Position numbers and translations under genes: made by a program. Positions 34,588 through 43,528 of a stretch of DNA of 64,000 bases are shown here, one piece after another. The stretch comes from Bacteroides congonensis (GTDB lineage Bacteria > Bacteroidota > Bacteroidia > Bacteroidales > Bacteroidaceae): the NCBI RefSeq assembly GCF_900130125.1, contig NZ_FQXY01000007.1, positions 248,001 through 312,000 on the forward strand, in the 5' to 3' direction. Under the pieces are notes generated by a model. The model was not told the DNA's origin. It saw nothing but the letters and a program-made list of their open reading frames with translations, and searched no databases. Numbering within the stretch: the first letter of the stretch is position 1; the number at the start of each line of letters is the position of its first letter.

Positions 34588-36162
34588 GTGACAAGTGAAC
34601 TAGTAGTTGACGTACAGCCCAAAGAGGTGTCCATCGCCCTTCTCGAAGACAAGAGCCTGGTAGAACTTCAGAGCGAAGGAAGAAACATTTCCTTTTCTGT
34701 GGGCAATATGTATTTGGGACGTATCAAGAAATTGATGCCCGGACTGAATGCATGCTTTGTAGACGTCGGTTACGAGAAAGACGCTTTCCTTCATTATCTT
34801 GACTTGGGTCCTCAATTTAACTCACTCGAAAAGTTTGTAAAGCAGACTTTAAGCGACAAAAAGAAGCTGGCCTCCATCAGCAAGGCAACCCTGCTTCCCG
34901 ACCTCGACAAGGATGGAACTGTATCCAACACACTCAAGGTGGGACAAGAAGTAGTGGTGCAAATCGTAAAGGAACCGATCTCCACGAAAGGGCCGCGACT
35001 GACTTCCGAAATTTCATTTGCCGGACGTTACCTCGTGCTCATCCCTTTCAACGACAAGGTTTCCGTATCACAAAAAATTAAATCGAGCGAAGAACGCGCC
35101 CGCCTGAAACAACTGCTGATGAGCATCAAGCCGAAAAACTTCGGTGTCATCGTCCGCACGGTAGCCGAAGGCAAACGCGTAGCCGAACTCGACGGAGAGC
35201 TTAAAGTCCTGGTAAAGCATTGGGAAGATGCGATGGCAAAAGTACAGAAAGCCACCAAGTATCCGACGTTGATTTATGAAGAAACCAGTCGTGCCGTAGG
35301 TTTGTTGCGCGACCTCTTCAACCCTTCTTTTGAGAATATTCACGTCAACGACGAGGCTGTGTACAATGAAATCAAAGACTACGTATCACTGATTGCGCCC
35401 GACCGGGCTAATATCGTGAAACTGTACAAAGGCCAGCTTCCCATTTACGACAATTTCGGTATCACCAAGCAGATTAAATCATCGTTTGGTAAAACTATCT
35501 CTTACAAGAGTGGTGCTTATCTGATTATTGAGCATACTGAGGCGCTTCACGTAGTAGACGTGAACAGCGGTAACCGCACCAAGAATGCCAACGGACAGGA
35601 AGGCAACGCACTCGAAGTAAACCTGGGAGCCGCCGACGAACTGGCGCGCCAACTGCGGTTAAGGGATATGGGTGGTATCATCGTCGTGGACTTCATCGAC
35701 ATGAATGAAGCCGAAAACCGTCAGAAGCTTTATGAACGAATGTGTGCCAATATGCAGAAAGACAGGGCACGGCATAATATTCTGCCGCTCAGCAAATTCG
35801 GGCTGATGCAGATTACACGCCAGCGTGTGCGTCCGGCAATGGACGTCAACACGACCGAAACCTGCCCTACTTGCTTCGGCAAAGGCACTATCAAGTCGTC
35901 CATTCTCTTTACGGACACTTTGGAGAGTAAAATTGATTACCTGGTCAATAAACTGAAGGTTAAGAAATTCTCGTTACACGTCCATCCGTATGTGGCCGCT
36001 TACATCAACCAGGGACTCGTTTCCCTGAAACGGAAGTGGCAGATGAAGTACGGATTCGGTATCAAGATTATTCCAAGTCAGAAACTCGCATTCCTGCAAT
36101 ATGTGTTCTATGATACACATGGAGAGGAAATCGACATGAAGGAAGAATTCGAAATCAAATAG
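34588..36162 (+). CDS. rng: Ribonuclease G/E family endoribonuclease
   Basis: 524 residues with a GTG start at 34588; no in-frame ATG fits the conserved N-terminus (SELVVDVQPKEVSIALLEDK). The S1 domain (about 38-130) is followed by the RNase H-like catalytic region with HVVDVNSGNRTK and GGIIVVDFIDMNEAENR (metal-binding Asp residues). The zinc link CPTCFGKG closes the catalytic core. It cleaves AU-rich single-stranded RNA in rRNA maturation and mRNA decay. It is followed by a terminator (36163-36199) that is nearly duplicated at 38038. Confidence 0.94.
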   Translation: MTSELVVDVQPKEVSIALLEDKSLVELQSEGRNISFSVGNMYLGRIKKLMPGLNACFVDVGYEKDAFLHYLDLGPQFNSLEKFVKQTLSDKKKLASISKATLLPDLDKDGTVSNTLKVGQEVVVQIVKEPISTKGPRLTSEISFAGRYLVLIPFNDKVSVSQKIKSSEERARLKQLLMSIKPKNFGVIVRTVAEGKRVAELDGELKVLVKHWEDAMAKVQKATKYPTLIYEETSRAVGLLRDLFNPSFENIHVNDEAVYNEIKDYVSLIAPDRANIVKLYKGQLPIYDNFGITKQIKSSFGKTISYKSGAYLIIEHTEALHVVDVNSGNRTKNANGQEGNALEVNLGAADELARQLRLRDMGGIIVVDFIDMNEAENRQKLYERMCANMQKDRARHNILPLSKFGLMQITRQRVRPAMDVNTTETCPTCFGKGTIKSSILFTDTLESKIDYLVNKLKVKKFSLHVHPYVAAYINQGLVSLKRKWQMKYGFGIKIIPSQKLAFLQYVFYDTHGEEIDMKEEFEIK

Positions 36163-36199
36163 ACAGAAAAGGCGGCTCGTTGCAACGGGTCGCCTTTTT
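36163..36199 (+). terminator. Terminator of rng; first copy of a duplicated terminator
   Basis: AAAGGCGGCTCGTT and AACGGGTCGCCTTT pair with a GC loop and a T run. The 37-bp block starting ACAGAAAAGGCGGC recurs at 38038 with 34 of 37 bases the same, and partly at 39462-39488. Confidence 0.85.
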
Positions 36200-36262
36200 G
36201 TATCGTACAATCACCGGAAATCTCATTTTTTATTCTTATTTTTGTGAGAAAATGAAAGAGTT

Positions 36263-38011
36263 ATGAACCTACCTGCAAAGCGCAAGCGTATTCCGTATGG
36301 AATGATGAACTTTATCGATGTCCGCGAAGATGACTGTTATTACGTGGACAAGACACATTATATCCCTCTCATAGAGAATGCGAACAAGTATTTCTTCTAT
36401 ATCCGTCCGCGCAGGTTCGGAAAGAGCTTGACAATCTCTATGCTCCGACATTATTATAATATATTGGAAGCAGATAAGTTTGAGAAATGGTATGGCGGCC
36501 TGTATATAGGAAAGCATCCCACTCCCGAACGAAATTCATATCTCATTATTTACCTGAACTTTGCCGTAGTAAACGCCGAACTGAAAAGTTACCGACAGTC
36601 ATTAGACGCACATTGCAACACTGAGTTCAACTTTTTCTGCGATGTATATGCCCAATATCTTCCCGAGGGAATAAAGGAAGAAATGAATAAGAAGAAAGGC
36701 GCTGTAGAGCAACTGGATTATCTATATAAAGAATGCGTCAAAACCAATCAACAGATTTATCTGTTCATTGATGAATACGACCACTTCACAAACAAGATTC
36801 TGTCCGAGCCTTCCTGTCTCGAAGATTATAAGAGCGAGACACACGGAACCGGTTATCTGCGCAGCTTCTTCGATACGGTGAAAGCAGGCACGGATTCCAC
36901 TATCAAACGATGCTTCGTGACAGGTGTCAGTCCCGTCACTATGGACGACCTGACCAGTGGATTCAACATCGGTACCAACTATTCGCTCTCTGCTGAATTT
37001 AACGAAATGACCGGATTCACCGAAGAAGAAGTACGGGCGATGTTGGATTATTATGCCACTACTTGCGAGTTCCATCATTCTACCGACAAGTTGATAGAAA
37101 CAATGAAACCGTGGTATGACAACTACTGCTTTTCGGAGAACAGTTATGGCAGGACAACGATGTACAACTCAAATATGGTACTCTACTTCGTAGATAATTA
37201 CATTCGTAACGGCGGAGAAATGCCCCGTAATATGGTAGAAGAAAATATCCGTGTAGATTATAACAAACTACGGATGCTTATCCGCAAAGACAAAGAATTT
37301 GCCCATGATGCCTCGACCATCCAGACATTGGTACAGCAAGGATATATCACCGGTGAACTAAAAACCGGATTTCCTGCCGAATCGGTTGCAGAACCGGATA
37401 ACTTTGTCAGCCTGTTGTTCTACTTCGGAATGTTGACTATCAGTGGAACCAAACGTGGTAAAACAGTATTGACTATCCCCAATCAGGTGGTGCGCGAACA
37501 GTTGTACAGTTACTTATTGGATACCTACAACGAAGCAAACCTCCGTTTTGATAATTGGGAGAAGGGGGAACTCGCCTCGGCGATGGCTTATGATGGCGAC
37601 TGGAAAGCCTATTTCGACTATATTGCCGAATGCCTGCACCGATACTCTTCCCAGCGTGACAAGCAGAAGGGTGAAGCATACGTACATGGATTCACATTAG
37701 CTATGACCGCCCAAAACCGTTTTTATCGCCCCATCTCCGAACAAGATAACCAGGAAGGATATGCCGATATTTTCATGTCCCCCCTATTGGAAATCTACCA
37801 AGACATGCTTCATTCCTACATTATAGAATTAAAGTATGCCAAAGGAAAGGACAGTGATGAAAAGGTGGAACAACTCCGACAGGAAGCTATCGCACAAGCC
37901 AACCGCTATGCTGCCAGTGAAACGGTGCAAAAGGCAATCGGAACAACGACTCTACACAAAATCATAGTCGTTTATCAAGGGATGAAAATGGTAGTGTGCG
38001 AAGAAACTTAA
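36263..38011 (+). CDS. AAA-ATPase-like/PD-(D/E)XK nuclease-like fusion protein
   Basis: 582 residues with no signal peptide. The N-terminal AAA-ATPase-like domain (about 1-330) begins RIPYGMMNFIDVREDDCYYV, has P-loop RPRRFGKSLTIS (near 49-60) and Walker B QIYLFIDEYDHF. The C-terminal ~130 residues resemble PDDEXK_9: HGFTLAMTAQNRFYRPISEQ, GYADIFMSP and IIELKYAKG, which give the D...ExK metal site. Such proteins occur in many copies in Bacteroides. Their role is unknown, and links to mobile DNA or defence have been suggested but not proved. A TATTTTTG -7 box lies at 36237-36244. It lies between two near-identical terminators (36163, 38038). Confidence 0.85.
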   Translation: MNLPAKRKRIPYGMMNFIDVREDDCYYVDKTHYIPLIENANKYFFYIRPRRFGKSLTISMLRHYYNILEADKFEKWYGGLYIGKHPTPERNSYLIIYLNFAVVNAELKSYRQSLDAHCNTEFNFFCDVYAQYLPEGIKEEMNKKKGAVEQLDYLYKECVKTNQQIYLFIDEYDHFTNKILSEPSCLEDYKSETHGTGYLRSFFDTVKAGTDSTIKRCFVTGVSPVTMDDLTSGFNIGTNYSLSAEFNEMTGFTEEEVRAMLDYYATTCEFHHSTDKLIETMKPWYDNYCFSENSYGRTTMYNSNMVLYFVDNYIRNGGEMPRNMVEENIRVDYNKLRMLIRKDKEFAHDASTIQTLVQQGYITGELKTGFPAESVAEPDNFVSLLFYFGMLTISGTKRGKTVLTIPNQVVREQLYSYLLDTYNEANLRFDNWEKGELASAMAYDGDWKAYFDYIAECLHRYSSQRDKQKGEAYVHGFTLAMTAQNRFYRPISEQDNQEGYADIFMSPLLEIYQDMLHSYIIELKYAKGKDSDEKVEQLRQEAIAQANRYAASETVQKAIGTTTLHKIIVVYQGMKMVVCEET

Positions 38012-38037
38012 ATTTTATACATATTTTGATATACTAT

Positions 38038-38075
38038 ACAGAAAAGGCGGCCCGTTGCGACGAGTCGCCTTTTTT
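38038..38075 (+). terminator. Second copy of the duplicated terminator
   Basis: Same 37-bp block as at 36163 (34 of 37 identical), following the AAA/PD-(D/E)XK gene by 26 bp and ending in TTTTTT. Confidence 0.8.
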
Positions 38076-38082
38076 AGTATTA

Positions 38083-39318
38083 TCATCCCCAATTTTCTTC
38101 TAACAGGAATTCAGCGATATGCCTATGTTTCACTCCTTCTATATTATCTTGCCACAGTTCATCCATACTCACTACATATTTGGGATAATGATCAGCAATA
38201 GCCAGCAAAGGAGCGTATTCCCTGTCAACGGTAGCCTGCGATGCCAACAGATAAGTCACTTGAACATAAATTTTCTCTTCACGACGCAAAGCCACAAAAT
38301 CCACTTCTTTCTCATCCTGCTTGCCAATATAAACATTATATCCGCGACGTTTCATCTCCGCATAAATCAGATTCTCCAATGCTCCGGCTATCAAACGGTC
38401 TTTATAACCCATCACCGCATAGATTATAGACAAGTCGCTTACAAAATATTTCTCATTGGTTTGCAACAACTCCTTGCCTTTGATGTCATAGCGTTGCACA
38501 CGTTGGATAATGAAAGCACTCTCGAGCGCATTCAAATAGTTATAAATGGTATTAATATCCACTTTTCGCTGCTGATTCTTAAAATAGTCGGCAATATTCT
38601 TGGCATTTAACCTGTTACCGATATTGTCAAAAACGAACCGGACAATACGTTCCAACAAATCGACATTGCGGATGCCATGACGTTGTACCGTATCACGCAA
38701 TATTACAGAGGAATAGATGTCATATACTATCTTGTAAATAGCTTCATAAGGGTAGTGCGCCGTGTGGATAGCAGGAAAACCGCCCATACGCAGATATTTC
38801 TTGAATTCTTCCCGCAAATCCGTCCGGCCCATTGCGGAAGCCGACAACCCGTGAAAATCCAAATATTCTTTGAAAGAAAGCGTCATGATATGGACATCTA
38901 CATACCGTCCCGCCAAATAAGTGGACAATTCGGATGAGAGCATGCGAGAGTTGGAGCCTGTCACATAAATATCTACTTCCCAATCCACCATGAATGAATT
39001 GACAGCTTTTTCCCAATGCTCCACTTCTTGTATCTCATCCAATAGGATATAATATTTCCCAATCCCCCCTTTTATCTTTTCGCTCATATAAGCATACAAC
39101 GATTTGGCATCCGTAATATCTATCCATTCAAAACTTTCAAAGTTCATATAAATGATGTGTTCTTTATCCGCACCTCTCTTCAAGAGCTCATTCTGAATCT
39201 GTTGAAGAACCACAGATTTCCCACAGCGACGGATACCTGCAATCACTTTTACGAACGGCTGGTCTATAAAAGGAATAATTTGTCTCATGTATAAGTCTCT
39301 CTCAATCATAGCTTCCAA
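38083..39318 (-). CDS. ATP-binding protein with DUF4143 domain
   Basis: 411 residues. AAA-type ATPase: P-loop GIRRCGKSVVLQQ (near 28-40) and Walker B YYILLDEIQEVEHWE. A winged-helix linker (NIGNRLNAKNIADYFKNQQR) and DUF4143 at the C-terminus follow (YVSDLSIIYAVMGYKDRL, VDFVALRREEKIYVQVTYLL; E-V-D-F...Q-V resembles a degenerate PD-(D/E)XK core). Members of this family are abundant in Bacteroides, with unknown cellular role. It converges on the gene at 36263. Its start region has a perfect -7 box and two operator-like palindromes. Confidence 0.85.
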   Translation of the reverse strand: MEAMIERDLYMRQIIPFIDQPFVKVIAGIRRCGKSVVLQQIQNELLKRGADKEHIIYMNFESFEWIDITDAKSLYAYMSEKIKGGIGKYYILLDEIQEVEHWEKAVNSFMVDWEVDIYVTGSNSRMLSSELSTYLAGRYVDVHIMTLSFKEYLDFHGLSASAMGRTDLREEFKKYLRMGGFPAIHTAHYPYEAIYKIVYDIYSSVILRDTVQRHGIRNVDLLERIVRFVFDNIGNRLNAKNIADYFKNQQRKVDINTIYNYLNALESAFIIQRVQRYDIKGKELLQTNEKYFVSDLSIIYAVMGYKDRLIAGALENLIYAEMKRRGYNVYIGKQDEKEVDFVALRREEKIYVQVTYLLASQATVDREYAPLLAIADHYPKYVVSMDELWQDNIEGVKHRHIAEFLLEENWG

Positions 39319-39343
39319 TATTGTTAATTTACACTTCTAACCA

Positions 39344-39431
39344 CAAATATACTCCTTTTCTCCAAATCATTTAGGGTTATACCCCGAAAAACATCTGATA
39401 GATATAAGTTTTTTAGGGTTATACCCCGAAA
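39344..39431 (-). promoter_or_regulatory. Promoter and twin palindromic operators of the DUF4143 ATPase gene
   Basis: The minus strand has TATATTTG at 39344-39351, a perfect -7 box about 26 bp before the start codon. No -33 TTTG is present. Instead two copies of TTTAGGGTTATACCCCGAAA, an imperfect 20-bp palindrome, lie at 39370-39389 and 39412-39431. They are 42 bp apart, four helical turns, and the nearer one covers the -33 position. Confidence 0.65.
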
Positions 39432-39461
39432 CATTTATCTGGCTTATCAGCGGGATTTGTA

Positions 39462-39488
39462 ACCTGACTCGTTTCAACGGGTCGCCTT
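39462..39488. repeat. Partial third copy of the rng-type terminator
   Basis: GACTCGTTTCAACGGGTCGCC followed by TTA resembles the right two-thirds of the blocks at 36163 and 38038 but lacks the A- and T-rich ends. It is probably a remnant. Confidence 0.5.
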
Positions 39489-39534
39489 AGAATAAGATAC
39501 AAAAGAAGTTTTGGAAATCACCATTATAATCAAA

Positions 39535-39564
39535 AAAGCCCGGACTTTCACAAGCCCGGGCTTT
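39535..39564 (-). terminator. Terminator-like hairpin resembling one inside the IS1182 element
   Basis: AAAGCCCGG and CCGGGCTTT pair, with a run of T on the minus-strand side. Its reverse complement matches 28 of 30 bases of the hairpin at 50806-50835 inside the IS element. Confidence 0.6.
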
Positions 39565-39909
39565 CTGTGTTCTCAAAACATCTTCTTATCTATAGGGAAA
39601 TAAGGGACTAGCATATTAATTCTAGCGCAATACGGAAGATGCTTCGAGAATATAAAAGAAGATGTCTGTGGGAAATAAGGGAGACATCTTCCTTTCTAAG
39701 TATCAGACAAAAAAGATATACTTTCACAAGCATGAACTTTCCATCTGAGTACTCAGGAAAACATCTTCATACTATTACATGAAGATAGATTTATTAATTC
39801 AGACTAGTATAAGTCTGTTTTTTAAAAGCTATCTCCCACTCTTGCTAACACCTAACGTCAATAGAGGGGAGATGCTTGTATTATAGAGAAATATTCTCAA
39901 TTTATGAGT
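39565..39909. other. 3' non-coding region of the surface lipoprotein gene with repeated short motifs
   Basis: No gene seen. GAAGATG/ACATCTTC occurs at least five times in both orientations (about 39577, 39637, 39658, 39690, 39762), and GGAAATAAGGGA occurs twice. AGATGTCT and AGACATCT can form a hairpin (about 39659-39697), and CAGACT...AGTCTG another near 39822. It may be a structured 3' untranslated region or degraded repeats. Confidence 0.5.
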
Positions 39910-42900
39910 TTATTTCTTAGTACCAATCGGATATGTGATAGTCATGGTAGTAGTTCCATTCTCTATTACCTGTCCCCAAGCAGAAGTAGCCTTAACATCA
40001 ATTTTTACCGTAATAGGTGCAATAAGACCACCATCCATAATTTTCAAGAAATCACTATTCAATTTAATATCCTTAACTGCATCTTCAGTCAATACACCAT
40101 TGGTATAGCCATCAGTAGTATCAAAATATTTTTCAAAATCAGTACGGTTACTGCCTTCAACAACTGTATATGTCATGCTCAAGCCATAAATAGCTAACGC
40201 ATCAGCAGCAATCTTGGTTCCAAAATTCTCTTCCGTAGGCGTAGGCCACATTTCTTTTCCTCTTGAATCATTCCATGTGAAACCATCCAACAGTTTTGTA
40301 CTTTCAGTCAATGCTTTCTTCTCAATTACTGTCTCTTCAGGAACCTGCAAATCGCCTGTCATATCAGGAGCAGTAAGTTTAACTGTTCCAACAGTAGCAA
40401 TTTCATCTGCCGGTTTAGTTTCATCTCCACAATACAATACAAATTTCACAGTTACCTCATTAGTGTTAGCAGGATCGTTAGTGAATGTATATATTTCATT
40501 TTTATCTCCTGAAGTTGCAATAGTACCAACGTCATTACCTGTTTTATCACCTGCTGTAAGTACAGTCTTAAGCTCAACATTGCCTGCTGCAACTTCTTTT
40601 ATAAGATTAGTCCATTCTGATTGTACAAACAATACTCCTAGATTCTTAGTTAAAGTAACTTTAAGAGGATTACCACTAAGCGCAGAAGTCATTGACACTA
40701 CAGACTTACCATCCCAAACTGCTGATTCCGGATTTAAAGCTTTGAATACCGGTTTATCCACTGTCACACTAACTGGTACAGTTATTTTCAAAGTATTTCC
40801 AAAATCAAATATGATGTTTGGAGTAGCAGTACCAGAGAATTCACCCTTAACAGTTACTTCTACATTGTCGTTCTTCACTTGAGCATCAACCTTGCCATCA
40901 GCAGCAGCCGTATGCTCAATAGAACCACCTGCACTTATTATCGCTAAACTTACTTCAGAAAGTTTAGCATAATTTTGTCCGGTAGCCGTATTGATTTCTT
41001 TCAGAATTTCGTCAATTGCAGCCTTTTGAAGATTATATGGTTTATCTCCGGTATTCCATTTCTGTCCATTATTCAGGATAATATTTTTCACTGTAACACC
41101 TTCAGATTCCACAGTAACAGTTTCAGCATCGCCTGTATATGATGCTGTCTTATTTCCGGCTTTCATTGTTACAGTTGGAGTTACCGTACATTCATCTTGC
41201 AAAACAGCAGCACCCTTCAATTTCAAAAGACCGTTTGTTAAAGTAAAGTTATCCTTATTAGTACCATCTAATGCAAATGTAACATCAAAAAGTTCAGTCG
41301 GAATATTCATCTTACTTAAAGGCTGTGCGGTCTGCTCATTAGATCCATCCAAATCACTCAATGTCACGAAATAGTAGTCAGCTCCATCAATGCCTTTGTC
41401 TTCATCCGTGGGAGTAAAGAATGACAATCCGTTCTTATTATCCGGATACATCACATTACCACGACCTGTAGCTGAATTAGAATAAGTTACCTTTTTCACA
41501 TAACTTTTGCCTATGATGGCAGCAAAATAATCAGAAGTGATTTCAGTCAATTTTGTTGTTTCATCATTACCAGTTACATATAAAGCAATAGCATAACTTT
41601 CTGAAGCAGAACCAATATTCAAAGTCACTTCAATTACACCTTCTTCATATTCTGTATCCGATTTCTTAACCTTTGATACTCCAATAACTTCAAACGGTTC
41701 ACCAACACTGCGGCTTTTCACGATATGCTTATCTGTTGTGATAGTGTATTTACTATCCTCTGCCACCAATGCATCCACTGCAGAAGCCGGAGAAACACGG
41801 AATCTTACTTTAGTTTCCACTTCATTGGAAATCAGTTTGCTGCCAATTGTTTCCGACGAGCCTGATTCAGGATCAACAGCGGTAGCAGCATCAGCAGTTG
41901 TATAGTAAGATATAAATTCAACCTTTCTTACCAAGCCGTTTGCGTCATATTCCTGTGGAAGGAAAACAAGGCTCTTCAGCATATCTTTTACTGCACCGGT
42001 AAGTGTAGATACACTGTTCTTAATAGATTCAATTTCAGAATTATAAGAAGCGAAGGTTGTTTTCAGATGTTCATCAATCTGCTTGTTTAAGTCTGCTGAT
42101 TTCAAATATACAGACAAGTCTGACGTTTTTGCACACTTAGCTAATTCAGCGCTCACATCTGTTATACCATTCAAGGCATTATAACAATCATTTGCTTTCT
42201 GAATAGTATTATTATTCGGATCTGATAAATCGCTGACAAGAACTTCAAGAACATCTGTCTTGTAGTCCATCAACGTCTTAATATCTACAAATATGTTCTT
42301 ATATTCTTGGCTTTGGCTATCAACAAATGTACTTATCTGGTTTTGAAGTTTTTGCATATCTTCATTATATAAATCAAGACTCAGATAAGTTGTTTCTATA
42401 TCAGCTAAAATAGATGTTTTGAATGATCCGTCTACGTACTCTTTAACAGCATTGACTTTATCAGTCACTTGATCTGACGTCAAATAATCAAGCATTTTAG
42501 CATCTACATAGTCCTTTGCAGTTTTCAGGTATTCATTCAACTGATCAATTGTAGCGAAATTGGCACTAGCATCTTCTAGATTCTGAATTTTAGTCTTTAT
42601 GCCATCCAATTCAGCAATTTGAAGTTCCAGTTTAGCAATTCTTTCTCCGCTTGCCTTATCAAGTTCCAACATTTTCTGCTCAAGATCTGCCAATTTCAAG
42701 GCATTCTCTTCCGCTTTTTCGTCAGCTTTATCCAAATCTTTTTTCACTTTGTCGATGTCAGCTTGCAGTTGTTCTTTTGCCACTTTTACTGCATCAGCGA
42801 TGGATTTGTCCACTTTACCAATGGCTTCTTCCAGTTTTGTGTTCAATGCAGTAACATCTTCACTTGAAGCTTTACCATCTAACGCTGTTTGCAATTTCTG

Positions 42901-43161
42901 GACTGCAGCTTTCAGTTCTTCCAATGCAGTTTTGTCTGCTTTGCCTGCTATTGCATCCAGTTGAGACTGTAAATCAGCCACTGCGCTACTAATAGCAGTT
43001 TTCATAGCTTCCGTTGTTACATCAGCCCCTTTTTTGTTGATGGTGTCAATCTGCTCTTGCAGCCCTTTCACATCATCATCATAGTCCTTACAACCTACGT
43101 AGGTGACAGTAGAAAGTGCCAGCGCCCCGAAGAACATCACTTTTACAAATTTTCTTTTCAT
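39910..43161 (-). CDS. Large coiled-coil surface lipoprotein under an invertible promoter
   Basis: 1083 residues. Lipobox TYVGC (Cys24) followed by KDYDDDVK, an acidic run typical of surface-exported Bacteroides lipoproteins. Residues ~30-330 are almost wholly coiled coil (GLQEQIDTINKKGADVTTEA, LEELKAAVQKLQTALDGKAS and so on). Residues ~400-1080 are beta-rich, with repeated Ig-like segments (VTVKGEFSGTATPNIIFDFG, VKFVLYCGDETKPADEIATV). The architecture is like the phase-variable S-layer-type proteins of B. thetaiotaomicron (BT1927 group), but I could not compare sequences. Its 5' side faces an invertible promoter segment at 43225-43524, currently turned away. Probably an outer-surface layer or adhesin. 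Confidence 0.8.
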   Translation of the reverse strand: MKRKFVKVMFFGALALSTVTYVGCKDYDDDVKGLQEQIDTINKKGADVTTEAMKTAISSAVADLQSQLDAIAGKADKTALEELKAAVQKLQTALDGKASSEDVTALNTKLEEAIGKVDKSIADAVKVAKEQLQADIDKVKKDLDKADEKAEENALKLADLEQKMLELDKASGERIAKLELQIAELDGIKTKIQNLEDASANFATIDQLNEYLKTAKDYVDAKMLDYLTSDQVTDKVNAVKEYVDGSFKTSILADIETTYLSLDLYNEDMQKLQNQISTFVDSQSQEYKNIFVDIKTLMDYKTDVLEVLVSDLSDPNNNTIQKANDCYNALNGITDVSAELAKCAKTSDLSVYLKSADLNKQIDEHLKTTFASYNSEIESIKNSVSTLTGAVKDMLKSLVFLPQEYDANGLVRKVEFISYYTTADAATAVDPESGSSETIGSKLISNEVETKVRFRVSPASAVDALVAEDSKYTITTDKHIVKSRSVGEPFEVIGVSKVKKSDTEYEEGVIEVTLNIGSASESYAIALYVTGNDETTKLTEITSDYFAAIIGKSYVKKVTYSNSATGRGNVMYPDNKNGLSFFTPTDEDKGIDGADYYFVTLSDLDGSNEQTAQPLSKMNIPTELFDVTFALDGTNKDNFTLTNGLLKLKGAAVLQDECTVTPTVTMKAGNKTASYTGDAETVTVESEGVTVKNIILNNGQKWNTGDKPYNLQKAAIDEILKEINTATGQNYAKLSEVSLAIISAGGSIEHTAAADGKVDAQVKNDNVEVTVKGEFSGTATPNIIFDFGNTLKITVPVSVTVDKPVFKALNPESAVWDGKSVVSMTSALSGNPLKVTLTKNLGVLFVQSEWTNLIKEVAAGNVELKTVLTAGDKTGNDVGTIATSGDKNEIYTFTNDPANTNEVTVKFVLYCGDETKPADEIATVGTVKLTAPDMTGDLQVPEETVIEKKALTESTKLLDGFTWNDSRGKEMWPTPTEENFGTKIAADALAIYGLSMTYTVVEGSNRTDFEKYFDTTDGYTNGVLTEDAVKDIKLNSDFLKIMDGGLIAPITVKIDVKATSAWGQVIENGTTTMTITYPIGTKK

Positions 43162-43224
43162 AACTACTTAAAAATTACATTAATAATATATTATTAAACA
43201 CTAAGTTTCAATAATAGACTTCCC

Positions 43225-43244
43225 GTTACTTCCTAGGTAACGGG
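43225..43244 (+). repeat. Left inverted repeat of the invertible segment
   Basis: GTTACTTCCTAGGTAACGGG. The inner part GTTACTTCCTAGGTAAC is itself nearly palindromic, as recombinase core sites often are. Flanks outside the 20 bp do not match the right repeat. Confidence 0.9.
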
Positions 43245-43457
43245 AAAACCTTTGTACCTGCTCTTCAGGAGTAGTCAATACGGAAAAATAAGACATTATG
43301 GGATATTTTCTTTACCCCTGCTTCTGGAAAGCGGCAGAGGGGCGGGAAATCTTGTGTAATATTTAGAAGTTAACAAAGTCCTAATACAGAGAATCCACTT
43401 GTTTCGTTTGTCTTATTCCTGTTTTGAGTAATTTATTAGAAAAAATGTATGATTTCG

Positions 43458-43489
43458 TTTGGTTGTTTTAAGAAATATGCTCATATTTG
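43458..43489 (+). promoter_or_regulatory. Promoter inside the invertible segment (OFF orientation)
   Basis: TTTG at 43458-43461, a 20-bp spacer and CATATTTG at 43482-43489 (7 of 8 to TAnnTTTG), reading rightwards. No minus-strand promoter of this quality was found in the segment. In this orientation it would transcribe antisense into the 3' end of the recombinase gene. Confidence 0.75.
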
Positions 43490-43504
43490 CACCGATATTC
43501 AAAA

Positions 43505-43524
43505 CCCGTTACCTAGGAAGTAAC
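43505..43524 (-). repeat. Right inverted repeat of the invertible segment
   Basis: CCCGTTACCTAGGAAGTAAC, the exact reverse complement of the left repeat, 4 bp from the stop codon of the recombinase gene. Confidence 0.9.
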
Positions 43525-43528
43525 AGAC

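Larger units (their letters stand above)
43225..43524. other. 300-bp invertible promoter segment (phase switch)
   Basis: Two perfect 20-bp inverted repeats, GTTACTTCCTAGGTAACGGG at 43225-43244 and its reverse complement at 43505-43524, enclose 260 bp. A complete Bacteroides promoter inside points right, away from the lipoprotein gene at 43161. A tyrosine recombinase gene ends 5 bp beyond the right repeat. This is the standard layout of a DNA-inversion phase switch; inversion would place the promoter about 80 bp upstream of the lipoprotein start. Confidence 0.9.

Noticed and set aside
43314..43341. Terminator inside the invertible segment (CCCCTGC ... GCAGAGGGG)
   Set aside because: A hairpin is present but has no clear T run in either direction, so it is not listed as a terminator.
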